Numbered from the stretch's first letter, positions 25,370 to 33,521 are shown. The stretch is 64,000 nt of DNA from Salinibaculum sp. SYNS191 (GCF_037338445.1 NZ_CP147838.1:2418001-2482000); one strand, 5' to 3'. Numbers and translations are program-made. Notes: a model not told the origin generated them from the sequence alone.

Positions 25370-25371
25370 GA

Positions 25372-26583
25372 CTAGAATATCTGTTCGACGTCCGCCTCGG
25401 TCTGGTCGGCGCGGTCGACCTCCAGGGCCTCCAGCGCCTCGCGCAACTGTGCCTCGTTCGGGAGCGCGTGTATCTCGCTCTCGAACTCCACCTCGTCGGT
25501 CTTCATCTTCGAGTCGATGATGAACGCGTGACGCTGCTGTTGGCCGAGCTGAGCCGCCAGCGGGTCGATGATCGCCTGTCCCATGTCGTGGACCAGCCGC
25601 GGCGGCGTGTGGTCCACGGACTGCTGGAGCACGTTCGCCCACCCGTCGACGAACCCGCTGGTCATGATGTTCCCCAGCTCCTCGATGGCCGCCTTGTGCT
25701 GGTCGGTCAACCCCTCGCCGTCGACCTCCATCGGCATCAGCGCCTCTGCGACGGTCACCGCGGACGGTTCGTCGAACAGCACCAGCAGGAAGCCACTCGG
25801 GACGCCGGTGAACTCCACCACCGTCCCCACGTAGGTGTCGTTGCCCACCTGCTTCGGCACGTCCTCGATCGGCGCGAAGGATATCTGGCTGACCTCCGCC
25901 TCCGTCTCGATGCCGGCCATCATCTCGACGTTCTCCGCGGCCTTCTCGGTCCCGCGGCGGGTCATCTGGTTGAAGACCTCCAGCTTCTCGATGGGGATGG
26001 CGTCGTCGGCAGCCTCGGCCTGGTCGCCCATCAGCTTCGCCAGCGGGCCGTACTCCGGGAGCATGTAGATGTAGAAGTTCACGGACTCGTCGAGCCACTC
26101 GATTTCGCTCCGGAAGACGAATATCTGGTCGTTCTCGCTCGCCGCCGGCGCGTCCGGCAGGACGCGCGCACCCGTCCGCTCGATGTACTCCGGCGGCGTG
26201 TGCTCGATTGCCGCCCCGAGGTGGTCGGCCCACCCGTCGATGAAGCCGCTCATCATGATGTTGCCGATCTCCTCGACGGCGGACTGTGCCATCCCCGGGT
26301 CGTCGGCACCCGGCATGAGCGCGTCGACGATGGTGTCGCTGCTCCCGCGGTCGAAGACGAGCACCGTCTCGCCGCTCAGCGCCCCCTCGAAGCCGAACTG
26401 GACGCCGACGAACTCGCTGGTCCCGAGTTCCTCGCCGATGTCGGCGCGGTCGACGAGCGATATCTTCGTCACGTCCACCGCGGCCTCGATGCCCGTCATC
26501 TGGGACATCGAGCGGGTCGCCTGCTCTGCCCCCTCGTGGGCGAGCTGGTTGAACGTACCGAGCGACTGGACGTCTACCTTCAT
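25372..26583 (-). CDS. cheC: Two-domain CheC phosphatase/adaptor
   Basis: A 403-residue protein made of two CheC-like halves. Each has the CheC active-site helix: VEEIGNIMMSGFIDGWA (residues 103-119) and IEELGNIMTSGFVDGWA (near 308), with the Glu and Asn expected for CheY-P dephosphorylation. Each half begins with a similar helix (LGTFNQLAHEGAEQATRSM; LEVFNQMTRRGTEKAAENV), so it arose by internal duplication. It probably binds CheD and CheF/CheY. It lies directly between cheY and cheD with gaps of 1-2 nt. Confidence 0.92.
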   Translation of the reverse strand: MKVDVQSLGTFNQLAHEGAEQATRSMSQMTGIEAAVDVTKISLVDRADIGEELGTSEFVGVQFGFEGALSGETVLVFDRGSSDTIVDALMPGADDPGMAQSAVEEIGNIMMSGFIDGWADHLGAAIEHTPPEYIERTGARVLPDAPAASENDQIFVFRSEIEWLDESVNFYIYMLPEYGPLAKLMGDQAEAADDAIPIEKLEVFNQMTRRGTEKAAENVEMMAGIETEAEVSQISFAPIEDVPKQVGNDTYVGTVVEFTGVPSGFLLVLFDEPSAVTVAEALMPMEVDGEGLTDQHKAAIEELGNIMTSGFVDGWANVLQQSVDHTPPRLVHDMGQAIIDPLAAQLGQQQRHAFIIDSKMKTDEVEFESEIHALPNEAQLREALEALEVDRADQTEADVEQIF

Positions 26584-26584
26584 C

Positions 26585-26944
26585 CTAGGATGGCACGACG
26601 TCCTGAATCGCTTCCATCACGCTCGGTTTCTGGAATGGCTTGGTGATGTAGCCGTCAGCGCCGGCCTTGACGGCTTCTTTCATCTTTTCCTCCTGGCCGA
26701 CGCTGGTACACATGATGACGTTCGCCTCCGGGGCTGCGGTCTTTATCTCGTCGGTGGCCTCGATGCCGTCCCGGATGGGCATCACGATGTCCATCATCAC
26801 CAGGTCCGGCCGCTCCTCCTTGAACACTTCCACCGCCTCGACGCCGTTTTCCACCTCTCCGACGATGGTGTGGTCCTCCTCCAGAATCTCCCGCAGGAGA
26901 TTGCGCATGAACTCCGAGTCGTCGGCTATCAGTACTTCTGCCAT
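26585..26944 (-). CDS. cheY: Chemotaxis response regulator CheY
   Basis: A 119-residue single receiver domain. The phosphoacceptor is D52 (LVMMDIVMP), the acidic pair is D8-D9 (LIADDSEF), the switch threonine is T80 (VIMCTS) and the lysine is K102 (YITKPFQKP). Phospho-CheY in haloarchaea acts on the motor through CheF. It heads a cheY-cheC-cheD transcript; a minus-strand ATTTATCCC (26976-26984) fits a TATA box about 36 nt before the ATG, giving a short leader. Confidence 0.95.
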   Translation of the reverse strand: MAEVLIADDSEFMRNLLREILEEDHTIVGEVENGVEAVEVFKEERPDLVMMDIVMPIRDGIEATDEIKTAAPEANVIMCTSVGQEEKMKEAVKAGADGYITKPFQKPSVMEAIQDVVPS

Positions 26945-27074
26945 ACCTGCTCGTCCCGTGTCTACTCCGAAAAGCGGGATAAATGTGTCCCGTAAATTAT
27001 CGGCGTTGATATTCGCGTGACGGCGCAGGGACAGATACTACAACTTTGGCAGTCTCGCGCTTCTCTCTCGCTGC

Positions 27075-27725
27075 CTACAGTTCCACACCGTCGTCTTCGT
27101 CGACAGCGGCGAGGAGGTCGGCGATCGTGTCGTTTGGTCCGAGGCCGGTCGACTTGACGAGATTCTTCAGACTCTGGGGAGGGTACCGAATCGGGACGTT
27201 TGCCTCCATGAGCAGGATGCCCAGTATCTCTTCGACTGGTGTGTCCTCGTCGACCTGTTGTGCGTACCAGAGAATGAGACTCTCGAAGATGGTCACCACG
27301 TCGTTCGATGCCATCCGCCGCTGACTGACGGCTCCGTCGAACGTCGCCGTCACGTCGAAGCCGTAGCGGGAGCCACCGTTCTCGAAGCTCTGTCTGAGCC
27401 ACTTGTGTACATCGTCGCGGGATATCTCCCGTCGTTGCTCTCGGGGATTCTGTTCCGCTCGACGCGGTTGCGGTGACGTTGACTCTCGCTGCTGGCTCGA
27501 GGGCTGCTGTGACGGGTCTGGGTCTGGCTGCTCTGCAGACGTCGTCCCTGGTTGATGAGATTGGTCACTATCTTGTCGGGCATCAGGTGAGACGACGAAC
27601 CGGCCCTCGTCGAGCTGGGTGACGTGTTCGTCCTCGGCGATTTCCAGCTCTTCGGGCGAGAGAATAGGTCCATCCTCGGGATTCCCCCCATCGTCGGGCT
27701 CGATATCCTCTGGCCCGTTTGGCAT
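27075..27725 (-). CDS. DUF7500-like archaellum-cluster protein
   Basis: A 216-residue soluble protein. Residues 1-50 include ILSPEELEIAEDEHVTQLDE and GRFVVSP; a Pro/Gln/Ser/Arg-rich disordered linker spans about 55-105; a helical C-terminal domain follows (DDVHKWLRQSFENGG, IFESLILWYAQQV, VEEILGILLMEANVP). It lies between cheY and the archaellins in a cluster otherwise devoted to motility, so a role there is likely but untested. The DUF number is from memory. It is the only linker in the region unusually rich in Gln and Ser rather than Asp/Glu. Confidence 0.68.
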   Translation of the reverse strand: MPNGPEDIEPDDGGNPEDGPILSPEELEIAEDEHVTQLDEGRFVVSPDARQDSDQSHQPGTTSAEQPDPDPSQQPSSQQRESTSPQPRRAEQNPREQRREISRDDVHKWLRQSFENGGSRYGFDVTATFDGAVSQRRMASNDVVTIFESLILWYAQQVDEDTPVEEILGILLMEANVPIRYPPQSLKNLVKSTGLGPNDTIADLLAAVDEDDGVEL

Positions 27726-27820
27726 ACTTCGTTATCTGTCGTAGAGCGGTATAATTCCGTCGGCGATGTCTGACGCTTGGCTGTTCTCGCGTGTGCAAGA
27801 ACGGAAGAAAGGGAGCGGCG

Positions 27821-28450
27821 TTAGGGCGAGAGAGTGACAGCGGACTTCCCGGAGAGGGTGTCGGGTACCCTGATGCGGACCTCGGTTTCGCCGCCGGCGC
27901 GCGTCGTGATCGTCATCGTCGCTTCCTCGCCGGTCGTCATGTTGACGAGTGCCGGATCATTTGAACCTTGACCGCCAAGGTTGATACCGATTTTCGCTTG
28001 GTCTGTCTCGTCATTTAGGACTGGGTCCCTTTCAGCAGTGTCAAGACTGTTATCATTGTCTTGCACCTTGCTTACATTGAAGTTTGCCTCACCCACGCTT
28101 ACCGTCTCATTGTACGTGAGGTCGGTCACTCCGTTTGGACCAACGAACTGGATGGTGGTGTCACTGAGGTCGATGTCTTCTGCACCTTGCGCCCGCTTGA
28201 CATTCATCGAAATGTTTGTGACATTGTTTCCAATTACGTCTCCCGTAACGCTGGATGCGACGGTGAGGCGGTTGGTGGTCTGTTCGCTGGCACCTTGGCC
28301 AGTGTCTTCGGCTGAGCTTTGCAGGAAGCCAGCGGTGTTGATGAGGACGCCGGCCGCGATGGCAGCGACCAGGACCATCGCGATGAACACGATGAGGGTC
28401 CCGATACCGACCTGGCCTCTGTCTCGCTTGTGTGGCATTTCCAGTTTCAT
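27821..28450 (-). CDS. arlA: Archaellin (second of tandem pair)
   Basis: A 209-residue archaellum filament subunit. The class III signal peptide is KRDRG with cleavage expected before [20 protein letters not shown], the hydrophobic assembly helix. The rest is the archaellin beta domain, with sequons such as NVT, NIS, NET and NMT available for N-glycosylation. Its first 62 codons are almost identical in DNA to those of the adjacent archaellin and its last 40 codons are close, while the centre differs. It starts 8 nt after the upstream archaellin stop and is probably co-transcribed. Confidence 0.93.
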   Translation of the reverse strand: MKLEMPHKRDRGQVGIGTLIVFIAMVLVAAIAAGVLINTAGFLQSSAEDTGQGASEQTTNRLTVASSVTGDVIGNNVTNISMNVKRAQGAEDIDLSDTTIQFVGPNGVTDLTYNETVSVGEANFNVSKVQDNDNSLDTAERDPVLNDETDQAKIGINLGGQGSNDPALVNMTTGEEATMTITTRAGGETEVRIRVPDTLSGKSAVTLSP

Positions 28451-29100
28451 TTTTCTAGTTAAGGTGAGAGGGTGACGGCGGATTTCCCGGAGAGAGTGTC
28501 GGGTACTCTGACGCGGACCTCGGTTTCACCGCCGGCGCGCGTCGTGATCGTCATCGTCGCTTCCTCGCCAGTCGTCATGTTGCCCATTGCGTCAACGCTA
28601 CCACTGCTGTTCAGATCAATTATTATCTTCGCCTGATCCGTAGCGTCGTTTAGGACTGGGTCCCCGGTGGTGAGACTTTTGCCGTCGTCCTGCACTTTCT
28701 CCACAGTAAAGTTAGCGTAGCCGCCACCACCATCAAGTGAACTGTTGTATATCAGGTCTGCAACCCCGTTTGGACCAACGAACTGGATGGTGGTGTCACT
28801 GAGATCGATGTCTTCTGCACCCTGTGCTCGTTTCACGTTCATATTTATTTTGCCGACGGCAGCGTTAGGGGATGATGAATTGTTCACCAACCCAGTAACG
28901 CTGGATGCGACGGTGAGGCGGTTGGTGGTCTGTTCGCTGGCACCTTGGCCAGTGTCTTCGGCTGAGCTTTGCAGGAAGCCAGCGGTGTTGATGAGGACGC
29001 CGGCCGCGATGGCGGCGACCAGGACCATCGCGATGAACACGATGAGGGTCCCGATACCGACCTGGCCTCTGTCTCGCTTGTGTGGCATTTCCAGTTTCAT
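28264..29100 (-). repeat. Near-identical 5' ends of the two archaellin genes
   Basis: Bases 28264-28450 and 28914-29100 (187 bp, the first 62 codons) differ at a single position (A/G at 28360 versus 29010). The central parts diverge and the last 100-120 bp are again similar. This pattern points to gene conversion keeping the assembly domain uniform while the exposed centre varies. Confidence 0.85.
28459..29100 (-). CDS. arlA: Archaellin (first of tandem pair)
   Basis: A 213-residue archaellin with signal [11 protein letters not shown] and the same assembly helix as its neighbour. ATG at 29100 ([12 protein letters not shown]) gives the short class III signal; the longer frame to 29307 lacks any reason to be used. 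Minus-strand GGATAAG (29132-29138) lies about 35 nt before the ATG as a likely TATA box. Central sequons include NSS and NFT. Together with 27821-28450 it probably forms the main filament. Confidence 0.93.
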   Translation of the reverse strand: MKLEMPHKRDRGQVGIGTLIVFIAMVLVAAIAAGVLINTAGFLQSSAEDTGQGASEQTTNRLTVASSVTGLVNNSSSPNAAVGKINMNVKRAQGAEDIDLSDTTIQFVGPNGVADLIYNSSLDGGGGYANFTVEKVQDDGKSLTTGDPVLNDATDQAKIIIDLNSSGSVDAMGNMTTGEEATMTITTRAGGETEVRVRVPDTLSGKSAVTLSP

Positions 29101-29364
29101 GGTTTGTCTCGCCTGGGCATCTGCCGCAGACTTATCCTGACGATTCCTATCCAGTGTTAATAAGGGTAACCCGCTAATTATCGACAATGAAAACTGAGGT
29201 AACTGGCATATAGGCCAATTCAACCGTTGAAAACCGGGATTCAAAGTTGATATTGGTTGTTTTGGGCGCTGAAAAGCGGGAAACCGATCACGGTCGTATT
29301 CGAGCACGACCGAGCAGGTGACCCCCGATTCGACTCCTGATAGTTGTCGGCTATGTGGGAGTAT
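29101..29364. other. Archaellin upstream region
   Basis: A 264-bp AT-richer stretch between the third archaellin stop and the main archaellin promoter, without a gene. It contains GAAAACCGGGA (29229-29239) and GAAAAGCGGGA (29271-29281); GAAAAGCGGGA also occurs before cheY (26969-26979). The right end lies just beyond the stop of the third archaellin. Confidence 0.5.
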
Positions 29365-30003
29365 TCACAACCCGACAGTCTCGTTCCCCCGGAGACTGTC
29401 CGGAACACGGAGCGAATAGGTCGTCGTCGAGTCCGTCACGATGTCCACACTGACCCGGTCGCCGGGCTGGAGTCCCGCGCCAGTCTCCTCGATGTCGACT
29501 GTCTGCCCGTCTATCCGCGTCGTCGCGTTGATTGCGTCACCCGGGTCGATAGTGAGCGTCGCCCGGTCGGTGTCGTCAGCCAACACTCGCTGGCCTGCCG
29601 ACCCGACCATGGTGATGCCGAACGTCGGACCGGTCGCGTTTGCGCCCGCCCACACGAGCGTCGCTGCACCCGACGGCCCGACCCACTGTATCGTGGCGTC
29701 GCGCAGGTCGACCGCCTTCCCGTCGGCAGACTTCACGGTGACGTTGACGACATCGACGGTGGTCCCATCGTACACCTGTCCGGAGACTGCGATTATCTCT
29801 ATCTGCCCGGTTATCTGGTCGGAGACGTCGCCGCTCGCCGACGCCGTCTTGCCCTGGAGCAGTCCAGTCGTCTCGAACATCACTCCGACAGACAGCGCCG
29901 CGATCAACATCGCCGCGATGAGAATGATGAGCGTCCCGATGCCGGCCTGTCCCCGCTCCCGGGTGTGTGGTGTCACCGTGGAGAGGGGGCTGAGAGGGGA
30001 CAC
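29365..30003 (-). CDS. Divergent third archaellin
   Basis: A 212-residue archaellin-like protein: signal TRERG/QAGIGTLIILIAAMLIAALSVGVMF and DATIQWVGPSGAATLVW, parallel to [15 protein letters not shown] of the two main archaellins. Its C-terminus (TYSLRVPDSLRGNETVGL) matches their [15 protein letters not shown]. The rest is unlike them. It begins 22 nt after the stop of the membrane-protein gene at 30026, so it may belong to that transcript rather than to the main archaellin operon. It could be a minor filament or hook-region subunit. Confidence 0.85.
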   Translation of the reverse strand: MSPLSPLSTVTPHTRERGQAGIGTLIILIAAMLIAALSVGVMFETTGLLQGKTASASGDVSDQITGQIEIIAVSGQVYDGTTVDVVNVTVKSADGKAVDLRDATIQWVGPSGAATLVWAGANATGPTFGITMVGSAGQRVLADDTDRATLTIDPGDAINATTRIDGQTVDIEETGAGLQPGDRVSVDIVTDSTTTYSLRVPDSLRGNETVGL

Positions 30004-30025
30004 GGGTGTATTCTTGCGCTTGCTG

Positions 30026-30382
30026 TCACTCGTAGGTGACGAGACTGTACATCACGAACAGGAACCCGAACGTGGTGAAGCCGCTGTTGACCAGCAGGAG
30101 GGATTCGAGGTAGCTCCCGCTGAAGTTCAGCAGGAAGGCGCTGATCATCGTGGCAGCAGCGCCGGCCACCGCCAGCGAGAATCCGACCGAGAGGTGCAAC
30201 ATGGCGCGACGGGCGGTCTGGACGTACGCACGCACGGCCATGCCCACCATCGTCAGTCCAGCGACTACGAAGACCAGCGTCGTCACCGCGTAGAGGACTT
30301 CGACTATGTTGGTCACTACCTCGTAGTTACTACCATCGTCTCTTAAATCCACCTTCGAAAATATCTCTCGTGATAACGGCAT
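30026..30382 (-). CDS. Three-helix membrane protein (DUF7521-like)
   Basis: A 118-residue integral membrane protein with three helices (about residues 27-50, 64-88, 92-115: LYAVTTLVFVVAGLTMVGM, HLSVGFSLAVAGAAATMIS and LLLVNSGFTTFGFLFVMYS). Haloarchaeal proteins of this type often neighbour a small winged-helix gene, as here (30560-30895). Its upstream region contains a 21-bp tandem repeat. The DUF assignment is from memory. Its role, and why it precedes an archaellin gene, are unknown. Confidence 0.75.
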   Translation of the reverse strand: MPLSREIFSKVDLRDDGSNYEVVTNIVEVLYAVTTLVFVVAGLTMVGMAVRAYVQTARRAMLHLSVGFSLAVAGAAATMISAFLLNFSGSYLESLLLVNSGFTTFGFLFVMYSLVTYE

Positions 30383-30427
30383 CCAGCGAGTGATAGCAAG
30401 GCGTCAGAACGGCGATAGCGTCATGCT

Positions 30428-30512
30428 GGGGTCGTACTGGCGCGCTGGGGGGTCGTACTGGCGCGCTGGGGGGTCGTACTGGCGCGCTGGGGGGTCGTAC
30501 TGGCGCGCCGGG
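30428..30512. repeat. 21-bp tandem repeat, four units
   Basis: The unit GTCGTACTGGCGCGCTGGGG plus one G repeats exactly every 21 bp: GTCGTAC starts at 30431, 30452, 30473 and 30494. The last unit ends GCGCGCCGGGG. The array lies 46 nt upstream of the start of the membrane-protein gene (30382) and downstream of the winged-helix gene stop (30560). Two helical turns per unit would place every copy on the same DNA face. Confidence 0.9.
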
Positions 30513-30559
30513 GTCGGCGGGTCGCGCGCGTGGGCGAAGACTATGAAATCCAACCTAAC

Positions 30560-30895
30560 TTAGCTCTCCGAGAGCGTCCGCCACGCCTCGTCGAGTTTGT
30601 TGGTGACCTCGGAGCGCTCCTCGACGTTCACCGAGAGGTCCTCCTCGAAGTCGACGCGAATCGCCTCCACGTTCCGGCGGTACACCTTGATTCGACGCCG
30701 GTCGTCGGAGAGGATGTTGTCGTGCAGTTCCAGCAGGTCGTGTTCGGTCAGTTCGTCGATGCGCCGATAGCACGTCGCGATCGGAATCTCCAGTTCGTCG
30801 CTCAGTTCCTGGGCCGAACGTGGCTCCTCGGTCGCGTCCAGAATCTCCGCGCTGTATTTGTTCCCCAGCGTCTGGAGCAAATCCACGGTAGCCAT
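30560..30895 (-). CDS. Winged-helix transcription regulator
   Basis: A 111-residue ArsR-like winged helix-turn-helix protein. LLQTLGNKYSAEILDATEE begins helix 1, SAQELSDELEIPIATCYRRI is the helix-turn-helix, and DDRRRIKVYRRNVEAIRVDF the wing. No effector domain is present. The partner gene at 30026-30382 follows on the same strand after the 21-bp repeat array, which is an attractive binding site. It may control the membrane protein and third archaellin; this is inference from position. Confidence 0.85.
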   Translation of the reverse strand: MATVDLLQTLGNKYSAEILDATEEPRSAQELSDELEIPIATCYRRIDELTEHDLLELHDNILSDDRRRIKVYRRNVEAIRVDFEEDLSVNVEERSEVTNKLDEAWRTLSES

Positions 30896-31058
30896 CGGTT
30901 ATCAAAATCTAAACCACGCATAGTATAAAAATATCGGGTATTGAAATGGTGCGTTTTCGCTACTTTCCCGCAATAATCCTCTCACGAGCAGAGTGGACTC
31001 TTGCGCTCTAAAACACTCAAAAACGGCCGTTTTTACTGGCAATAATTACTCGCAGCGC

Positions 31059-31784
31059 TCAGATCGGCGAGTCTTCCTCGCTCATCATCGAGAAGGCGCT
31101 GGCGTTCTGGTGGACCTTCATGCCACCCTGCCCCAGTTCCATCGGGAAGATGTCGGTGTCGATGTTCTGCTTACGCATCTTCGCGACCCAGACGTAGCGG
31201 TTCACCCCGGAGTCGGTCGGCGTCTGCAGCAGGAAGATGTTGCCGTCGGTGAGGAAGTTCTCCAGGCCGATGTCTGTCTCGGGGAAGACGGTCCCCTGTT
31301 CGTTGGTCATCAGCGTGGTGAGGTTGTTCTCCCGGAGGATGTCCGTGAACTTCAGCAGGTAGGTCCGCTTCTCGCGCTCGTCCTCGAAGAACAGCTGGAA
31401 CATCGTCAGCGAGTCGAGCACCAGGCGCTCGTACTGCTCGTCGTCGAGGTCGTCCAGCAGCAACTCCAGCGCGGCACTGAAGTCGTTCTCCCGGAGCAGC
31501 GCCTGCTTGTCGTACACCTTGATGGTCCCCTCGTCGACGTGCTGTTGCCAGTTCTCGAACCCGATAGACTCGGCGGCCTGTCGCAGGTCGCTCTCGTTCT
31601 CCTCGAAGGAGAGGTAGATGCCCTTCTCGTCGAACAGTTCGACCCCGTTGTAGATGTACTGCAGCCCGAAGATGCTCTTGCCTGCCCCTGGATTCCCGCT
31701 GACGAGCGTCGTCGAGTTCTTCACGATACCGCCGTTGAGGATGTCGTCGAGACCGTCGATGCCTGTTTTCGTTAGTTCAATCAT
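31059..31784 (-). CDS. KaiC/RadA-superfamily ATPase of the chemotaxis cluster
   Basis: A 241-residue single KaiC-type domain: TGIDGLDDILNGGIVKNST, Walker A VSGNPGAGKSIFGLQYI (K36), IYLSFEENESDLRQAAESIG and Walker B-like ERLVLDSLTMFQLFF. It resembles ArlH in size and fold but is a separate lineage. It lies downstream of cheW on the same strand (53-nt gap), so it probably belongs to the taxis system, perhaps in positional or circadian-type signalling. GvpD and Rad55-like proteins share this fold, so the exact role is open. An AT-rich start region precedes it. Confidence 0.8.
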   Translation of the reverse strand: MIELTKTGIDGLDDILNGGIVKNSTTLVSGNPGAGKSIFGLQYIYNGVELFDEKGIYLSFEENESDLRQAAESIGFENWQQHVDEGTIKVYDKQALLRENDFSAALELLLDDLDDEQYERLVLDSLTMFQLFFEDEREKRTYLLKFTDILRENNLTTLMTNEQGTVFPETDIGLENFLTDGNIFLLQTPTDSGVNRYVWVAKMRKQNIDTDIFPMELGQGGMKVHQNASAFSMMSEEDSPI

Positions 31785-31837
31785 GTTTTATAAGTTGGTT
31801 GTGACGAACTGTGGCTGCCGTGTAGAAAAGTCTTGTT

Positions 31838-32263
31838 CTACCCTGCGTGGACGGATTTCGGGTCGACCCAGATGACGAAGTCGCCGTCGCCGCGCTTGAC
31901 GACGCCGCGGATGGCGTCGTCGTCCTCGGCCGGAGAGGTGTCGACGTCGGCCTCGTCGACCTGGACAACCTGGTACACCTCGTCGACCAGCCACCCGGCC
32001 GCCCCCTGGTCCTCCACGATGTCGGGGTCGTAGACGATGATGCGCCGTTCCTCGCCGTTGCCGCCGATGTTGAAGACGACTTTGGGGTTGACGATAGAGG
32101 TCGTCCGACCGCGCAGGTCCATCACGCCCTCGACGTGTGGCGGCGAGTTCGGCACCGTCGTCAGGTCACCGATGTCCACGATTTCGGTCACGTAGTCGAT
32201 GCTCACGCAGTACGTCTCCTCGCCAAGCTTGAATTCGAGTACTTGCCCGTTGGTTGTTGACAT
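31838..32263 (-). CDS. cheW: Chemotaxis coupling protein CheW
   Basis: A 141-residue SH3-like adaptor that joins transducers to CheA. Family features are VLEFKLGEETYCVSIDYVTEIV, VPNSPPHVEGVMDLRGRTTSIVN (the GxxxLRG binding loop) and WLVDEVYQVVQVDEADVDT. It is read divergently from cheB. A minus-strand AGATTTAAG (32329-32337) is a likely TATA box, and an inverted repeat (32298-32324) lies over the expected transcription start. Confidence 0.93.
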   Translation of the reverse strand: MSTTNGQVLEFKLGEETYCVSIDYVTEIVDIGDLTTVPNSPPHVEGVMDLRGRTTSIVNPKVVFNIGGNGEERRIIVYDPDIVEDQGAAGWLVDEVYQVVQVDEADVDTSPAEDDDAIRGVVKRGDGDFVIWVDPKSVHAG

Positions 32264-32297
32264 AGTCTCCCTCGCTTCTCACCACCCGACGGCGGTG

Positions 32298-32324
32298 TTG
32301 CCAGTAGTTCGTGAGAACTGGCAA
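32298..32324. promoter_or_regulatory. Inverted repeat upstream of cheW
   Basis: TTGCCAGT (32298-32305) and ACTGGCAA (32317-32324) are perfect complements separated by 11 nt. The site lies 35-61 nt before the cheW ATG and just downstream of its likely TATA box, so a bound protein could block transcription. It could also be a 5'-UTR hairpin. Confidence 0.5.
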
Positions 32325-32411
32325 AACGTCTTAAATCTGCCCTCCAGGCTATCACATTTGATTACGGGAGCGGTGTATTTATCCCCCACGTAACCGCATT
32401 TCGGGACGAGA

Positions 32412-32465
32412 ATGGAGCCGATTGCGTCGCGCCAGCAGCCCCACCTGACCCGGGTGACCGTCTGA
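32412..32465 (+). CDS. 17-codon leader ORF ending on the cheB start
   Basis: ATG at 32412 opens a frame of 17 sense codons (MEPIASRQQPHLTRVTV) whose TGA overlaps the cheB ATG by one base (TGATG at 32463-32467). A TATA-like GTATTTATCC lies about 30-40 nt upstream, so a transcript could start at or near this ATG and be leaderless, making the ORF the entry point for ribosomes that then re-initiate on cheB. It is too short to judge by composition. Confidence 0.4.
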   Translation: MEPIASRQQPHLTRVTV

Positions 32466-33520
32466 TGGTCGGGAGACGCCCCCGGGCGGTCGTCGCCGAC
32501 GACTCCCACTTCATGCGGAGTGTCATCTCGGACATGCTCGAGGACGGCGGCATCGAGGTGGTCGGCGAGGCACGAAACGGTCGCGAGGCCGTCGAGACGG
32601 TCGCTGACCTTGACCCCGACGTCGTGACGATGGACGTCGAGATGCCCGAGATGAACGGCATCGAGGCGGTCGACCGCATCATGTCCGAGCACCCGACGCC
32701 GGTCCTGATGCTGTCGGCCCACACCGACGAGAACGCCGACGTGACCTTCGAGGCGCTCGACAAGGGTGCCGTCGACTTCTTCACGAAACCCGGCGGCGAG
32801 GTGTCGATGGAGATGTCTCGGCTGGAGGACCAGCTCGTCGACATGGTGACGAGCGTCGCCGAGGTCGACCCCGCGGACTCCGGCGGGGACGACGGCCCCT
32901 CGCGGACGGGGACGCCGTCGACGCGGACCTACGTCGACAACCCGACGCTGCTCATCGGGTCCTCGACGGGCGGCCCGAAGATGGTCGAACGCGTCATGTC
33001 GGAGCTCCCGCTGGCGGCGGACTTTCGCGTGCTCGTCGTCCAGCACATGCCAGACGGGTTCACCGGGCGGTTCGCACAGCGCATCGACGCCCGCAGCGAC
33101 TACGACGTTCGCGAGGCCGGCCACGGCGACCGCATCGGCGGCGGGGAGGCACTCGTCGCCCAGGGCGGCAAGCACATGGTGGTCTCGAACTACCGCAGCG
33201 GGCGCATGCGGGTGAAACTCAACGAGGACCCGCCGGTCAACAGCGTCCGTCCCGCCGTCGACACGACGATGACCTCCGCCGCGGAGGTCGTCACGGACCC
33301 GCTGGTCGGCGTCATCCTGACCGGGATGGGCGAGGACGGCGCGGCCGGCATCGAGGACATCAAGGCGGCCGGTGGCCGGACCATCGCACAGGACGAGGAG
33401 ACGTCGGCGGTGTTCGGGATGCCAAAGCGGGCCATCGAGACGGGTACCGTCGACGAGGTGCTCCCCATCGAGGACATCGTTGACGGGATTCTGCACACGG
33501 CACGAGCAGAGGTGAACTAA
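32465..33520 (+). CDS. cheB: Protein-glutamate methylesterase CheB
   Basis: A 351-residue enzyme that removes methyl groups from transducers. The receiver domain has D57 as phosphoacceptor (VVTMDVEMPEMNG) and K108 (FFTKPGG). The catalytic domain carries S167 (IGSSTGGPKMVE), H194 (VVQHMPDGFTGRF) and the aspartate of TGMGEDGAAGI. An acidic Gly/Asp linker joins them around 136-155. ATG at 32465 overlaps the stop of a short leader ORF. First large gene of the plus-strand cheB-cheA-cheR operon. Confidence 0.95.
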   Translation: MVGRRPRAVVADDSHFMRSVISDMLEDGGIEVVGEARNGREAVETVADLDPDVVTMDVEMPEMNGIEAVDRIMSEHPTPVLMLSAHTDENADVTFEALDKGAVDFFTKPGGEVSMEMSRLEDQLVDMVTSVAEVDPADSGGDDGPSRTGTPSTRTYVDNPTLLIGSSTGGPKMVERVMSELPLAADFRVLVVQHMPDGFTGRFAQRIDARSDYDVREAGHGDRIGGGEALVAQGGKHMVVSNYRSGRMRVKLNEDPPVNSVRPAVDTTMTSAAEVVTDPLVGVILTGMGEDGAAGIEDIKAAGGRTIAQDEETSAVFGMPKRAIETGTVDEVLPIEDIVDGILHTARAEVN

Positions 33521-33521
33521 C

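Noticed and set aside
30428..30512. CRISPR array
   Set aside because: The 21-bp units are directly adjacent without spacers and no cas gene is nearby.
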